A stretch of 64,000 bases of DNA from Gemmatimonadales bacterium. Lineage in GTDB: Bacteria > Gemmatimonadota > Gemmatimonadetes > Longimicrobiales > Gaopeijiaceae. The translations under genes were made by a program, and so were the position numbers. Position 1 is the first letter of the stretch. Every line of letters begins with the position of its first letter. This document shows, piece after piece, positions 62,544 through 64,000 of the stretch. The notes beneath the pieces were generated by a model. That model saw only the letters and a list, made by a program, of their open reading frames with translations, made no database searches and was not told where the DNA came from. The DNA lies in NCBI GenBank assembly GCA_007692605.1, contig REBS01000135.1, forward strand, positions 1 through 64,000, given 5' to 3'.

Positions 62544-63704
62544 TCAGCGGGCGGAGCGCTCCCCGATCGTGGAGAGCGCCGGATTCCCGGGCTGCAGCTG
62601 AAATGCCCAGTCGAAGAGCGCGATCGCACCGTCCTGGGCGAAGCCGACATGGGTGACACGGATGACCCCGTAGTTCCACTGCCCGCCGCTTGCGGGAACG
62701 CGCAGGACATAGCTGTATCCCGAGGTCATCGCGAGGTCCCCCTGGTGATACCCTCCACCCGGGGCGAACCTGAGATCGGTGCATCCGGCATCGGCCGCCG
62801 GTCCGCACCGAAGGGCCGTGGTGGGGAAGGCCTCGCCGTGCACTTCGACCCCCGGGCCGGGCACGAGCCACCAGCCCTCGCTGTCGACCTCCATACGGAA
62901 GTGTCGGTCGCCGCTGGAGCCCGGAACGATCGGGTCGGTCGCCTCGGAGTCCTGGAACCGAAACCCGGAGAGCGCCGGGCGATCCTCGAAGGCGTAGATG
63001 AACTCCCCGTGAAAGTCGGGTCGGGGCGTCCCCTCGGCCAGCACGCTCCCACCACTCTCGTGACCGAGATCATCGACCGAGGTCACAAAGTACCCGTAGG
63101 TGTTCCCATTCTCGACCAGGAGATCCAGGAACCCCTCGGAATCGGTCTCGCCCAGAAAGACGACCTCGCCGTCCCCACCTTCCAGGTACACGCGGTAGAA
63201 GGCGAAGTCGTCGGCCGATCTCGCGAGGTCATCCCACTTCAGGAAGATCGCGTTGTCGAGGGGAACCGCATCGATGCTCCCCGGTGCGGGGGGAGCCACC
63301 GGCTGCGGAACGAAGACCTCGACCGCGAAGTCGCTCGCCGTCTCCGCTCCGCTCCGTGAGTCGAACGACGCCACGTAGTACTCGTAACTTCGGCCCGGAC
63401 TCAGATTGATATCGGAGTAGGAGCAGACGCCGTCGCGGCAGTTGCTCACGTCGGCGACCAGATAATAATCCCGATCCGTGGTGCGCTTCGCGTAGACGCG
63501 AAAGGATTCGCCGTCCCACCCCCGGTGCAGTTCCCACTGAAGGTTCACGGCCTGTGCGTAATACCAGACCTGAAGATCGACCGGTGGAGCCGGGCCGGCG
63601 CCGGACCATGTGGTTCCGACGTCGTCACATCCGGCCATCAGGATGACGAGCACGGGGAGCAGGACGGCCCTGCGAATTCGACGGGTGAAGCTTGGGCTCA
63701 ACAT
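62544..63704 (-). CDS. lipoprotein with fibronectin-type-III-like domains
   Basis: The 386 residues begin with a lipoprotein signal peptide: a basic start, a hydrophobic core and the lipobox LMAGC with C26 as the lipidated residue. Two fibronectin-type-III-like modules follow (about 35-135 and 140-225, with PPVDLQVWYYAQAVNLQW, YEYYVASFDSRSG, APGSIDAVPLDNAIFLKW). A unique C-terminal domain has a cysteine pair (C304, C311 region). An AAGGAG site lies eight bases before ATG 63704. Surface exposure is likely; ligand unknown. Confidence 0.85.
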   Translation of the reverse strand: MLSPSFTRRIRRAVLLPVLVILMAGCDDVGTTWSGAGPAPPVDLQVWYYAQAVNLQWELHRGWDGESFRVYAKRTTDRDYYLVADVSNCRDGVCSYSDINLSPGRSYEYYVASFDSRSGAETASDFAVEVFVPQPVAPPAPGSIDAVPLDNAIFLKWDDLARSADDFAFYRVYLEGGDGEVVFLGETDSEGFLDLLVENGNTYGYFVTSVDDLGHESGGSVLAEGTPRPDFHGEFIYAFEDRPALSGFRFQDSEATDPIVPGSSGDRHFRMEVDSEGWWLVPGPGVEVHGEAFPTTALRCGPAADAGCTDLRFAPGGGYHQGDLAMTSGYSYVLRVPASGGQWNYGVIRVTHVGFAQDGAIALFDWAFQLQPGNPALSTIGERSAR

Positions 63705-64000
63705 GGTTCGACTCCTTCGAAGCGGGCGAACTCGCGTGGGGACTCCTGGGTCGGCCTGCCGGCGAACAACTTCCTTCCGCCGGACGCCCTGCCGACTCCT
63801 CAGTGCAGGAGGCATGCCGGGAAGAACTCGACCCATCGCCCCTGTCAGCAACGCCTCCCGGGGGTGGAGCCGAGCGAGGTGTCCTCCGTTCAGGACACCC
63901 TGCGTCCGCACGCGAGATCAGCGGGCCTCAGTCGGAAACAGGCTCCGATCAGAACCCTGCGGGCAGGCCCTCACCGGGGCCACCGAGTCGCCCGTCGACG
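63705..64000 (-). other. untranslated region with several hairpins upstream of the lipoprotein gene
   Basis: No gene is seen in these 296 bases. On the minus strand there are three stem-loops. One at 63750-63796 has two tiers, GTCGGC/GCCGAC outside and CCGGCG/CGCCGG inside, with a 13-base loop. One at 63796-63811 has five pairs, and one at 63878-63899 has GGTGTCC paired with GGACACC. This fits a structured 5' leader or small RNA. It matches no riboswitch class I know. Confidence 0.45.

Noticed and set aside
63759-63783. GGAAGGAAG loop resembling the SRP RNA tetraloop
   Set aside because: The bases around it do not form the SRP domain IV stem and the symmetric loop sequences are absent; only the short string matches.
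1-64000. CRISPR arrays, insertion sequences, phage or integrase genes
   Set aside because: No spaced direct repeats, transposase motifs or attachment-site duplications were seen; the window is continuous chromosomal backbone.

Overview
The window is very GC-rich chromosomal DNA from a Gram-negative-type bacterium. Lipoprotein acylation (Lnt), a LolA-like carrier, an LMAGC lipobox protein and a beta-barrel-like protein all point to an outer membrane. The gene content, a Minf_1886-family protein next to glyA, a DUF4321 protein, and FtsK/RimO/HemL/EF-P/AccBC in one dense run suggest Gemmatimonadota or a close relative. That assignment is an inference from gene content. About 58 protein genes are recognised and all but two lie on the minus strand. 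The two plus-strand genes are a small protein at 23912-24355 and a PpiD-like chaperone at 55638-57485. No rRNA, tRNA, CRISPR, insertion sequence or phage gene was seen.

Layout, from low to high coordinates; minus-strand transcription runs the other way. 1-3674: NAD(P)HX epimerase (cut by the window edge), a zinc ribbon, a Minf_1886 protein, serine hydroxymethyltransferase and leucine dehydrogenase. 3781-7566: acyl-CoA dehydrogenase, 3-hydroxyacyl-CoA dehydrogenase, a small membrane protein and thiolase, forming a beta-oxidation or butyryl-CoA type block. 7780-13635: a metallo-beta-lactamase-fold hydrolase, a DEDDh exonuclease, the redox repressor Rex with a perfect operator, RsmA, and a complete RsbV/RsbW/RsbU-like partner-switching set. 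13803-23221: Pta, CoaD, RsmD, RecJ, a coiled-coil zinc ribbon, primase, MutS2 and YqeY, mostly joined by 4-base start/stop overlaps. 23387-30951: a HIT protein, the plus-strand orphan, PrmA, DnaJ, HrcA, a HemW-like protein without its iron-sulfur cysteines, DprA and Obg.

30965-40800: an asparaginase fused to a carboxymuconolactone-decarboxylase-like region, a TauE/SafE permease, a CtpA-type protease, thymidylate kinase, inositol-phosphate synthase with a CDP-alcohol phosphotransferase (a likely inositol-lipid pair), YlbF, PrmC, RF1 and ribosomal protein L31 with a structured leader. 40930-49817: a ferritin-like protein, Lnt, a beta-barrel-like protein, HemL, RimO, a LolA-like carrier and FtsK. 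49870-55339: a ComB-like phosphatase, AccC, AccB, EF-P, AroQ and an acidic TPR protein. A divergent promoter region with a 22-bp perfect palindrome follows, then the PpiD-like chaperone. 57705-63704: TatA, DUF4321, polyprenyl diphosphate synthase, a second acidic TPR protein, glutamate formimidoyltransferase and a fibronectin-type lipoprotein, whose upstream 296 bases hold several strong hairpins.

The window is mainly housekeeping: translation (RsmA, RsmD, PrmA, PrmC, RF1, L31, EF-P, RimO, Obg), DNA replication and repair (DnaG, RecJ, MutS2, DprA, FtsK, Tmk) and envelope biogenesis. Three regulatory systems are visible: Rex (NADH/NAD+), HrcA (heat shock) and the Rsb-like phosphorelay. The most unusual items are the cluster-less HemW homologue, the asparaginase fusion, the palindrome over the -35 of the PpiD-like gene, and the structured leader at the right edge.
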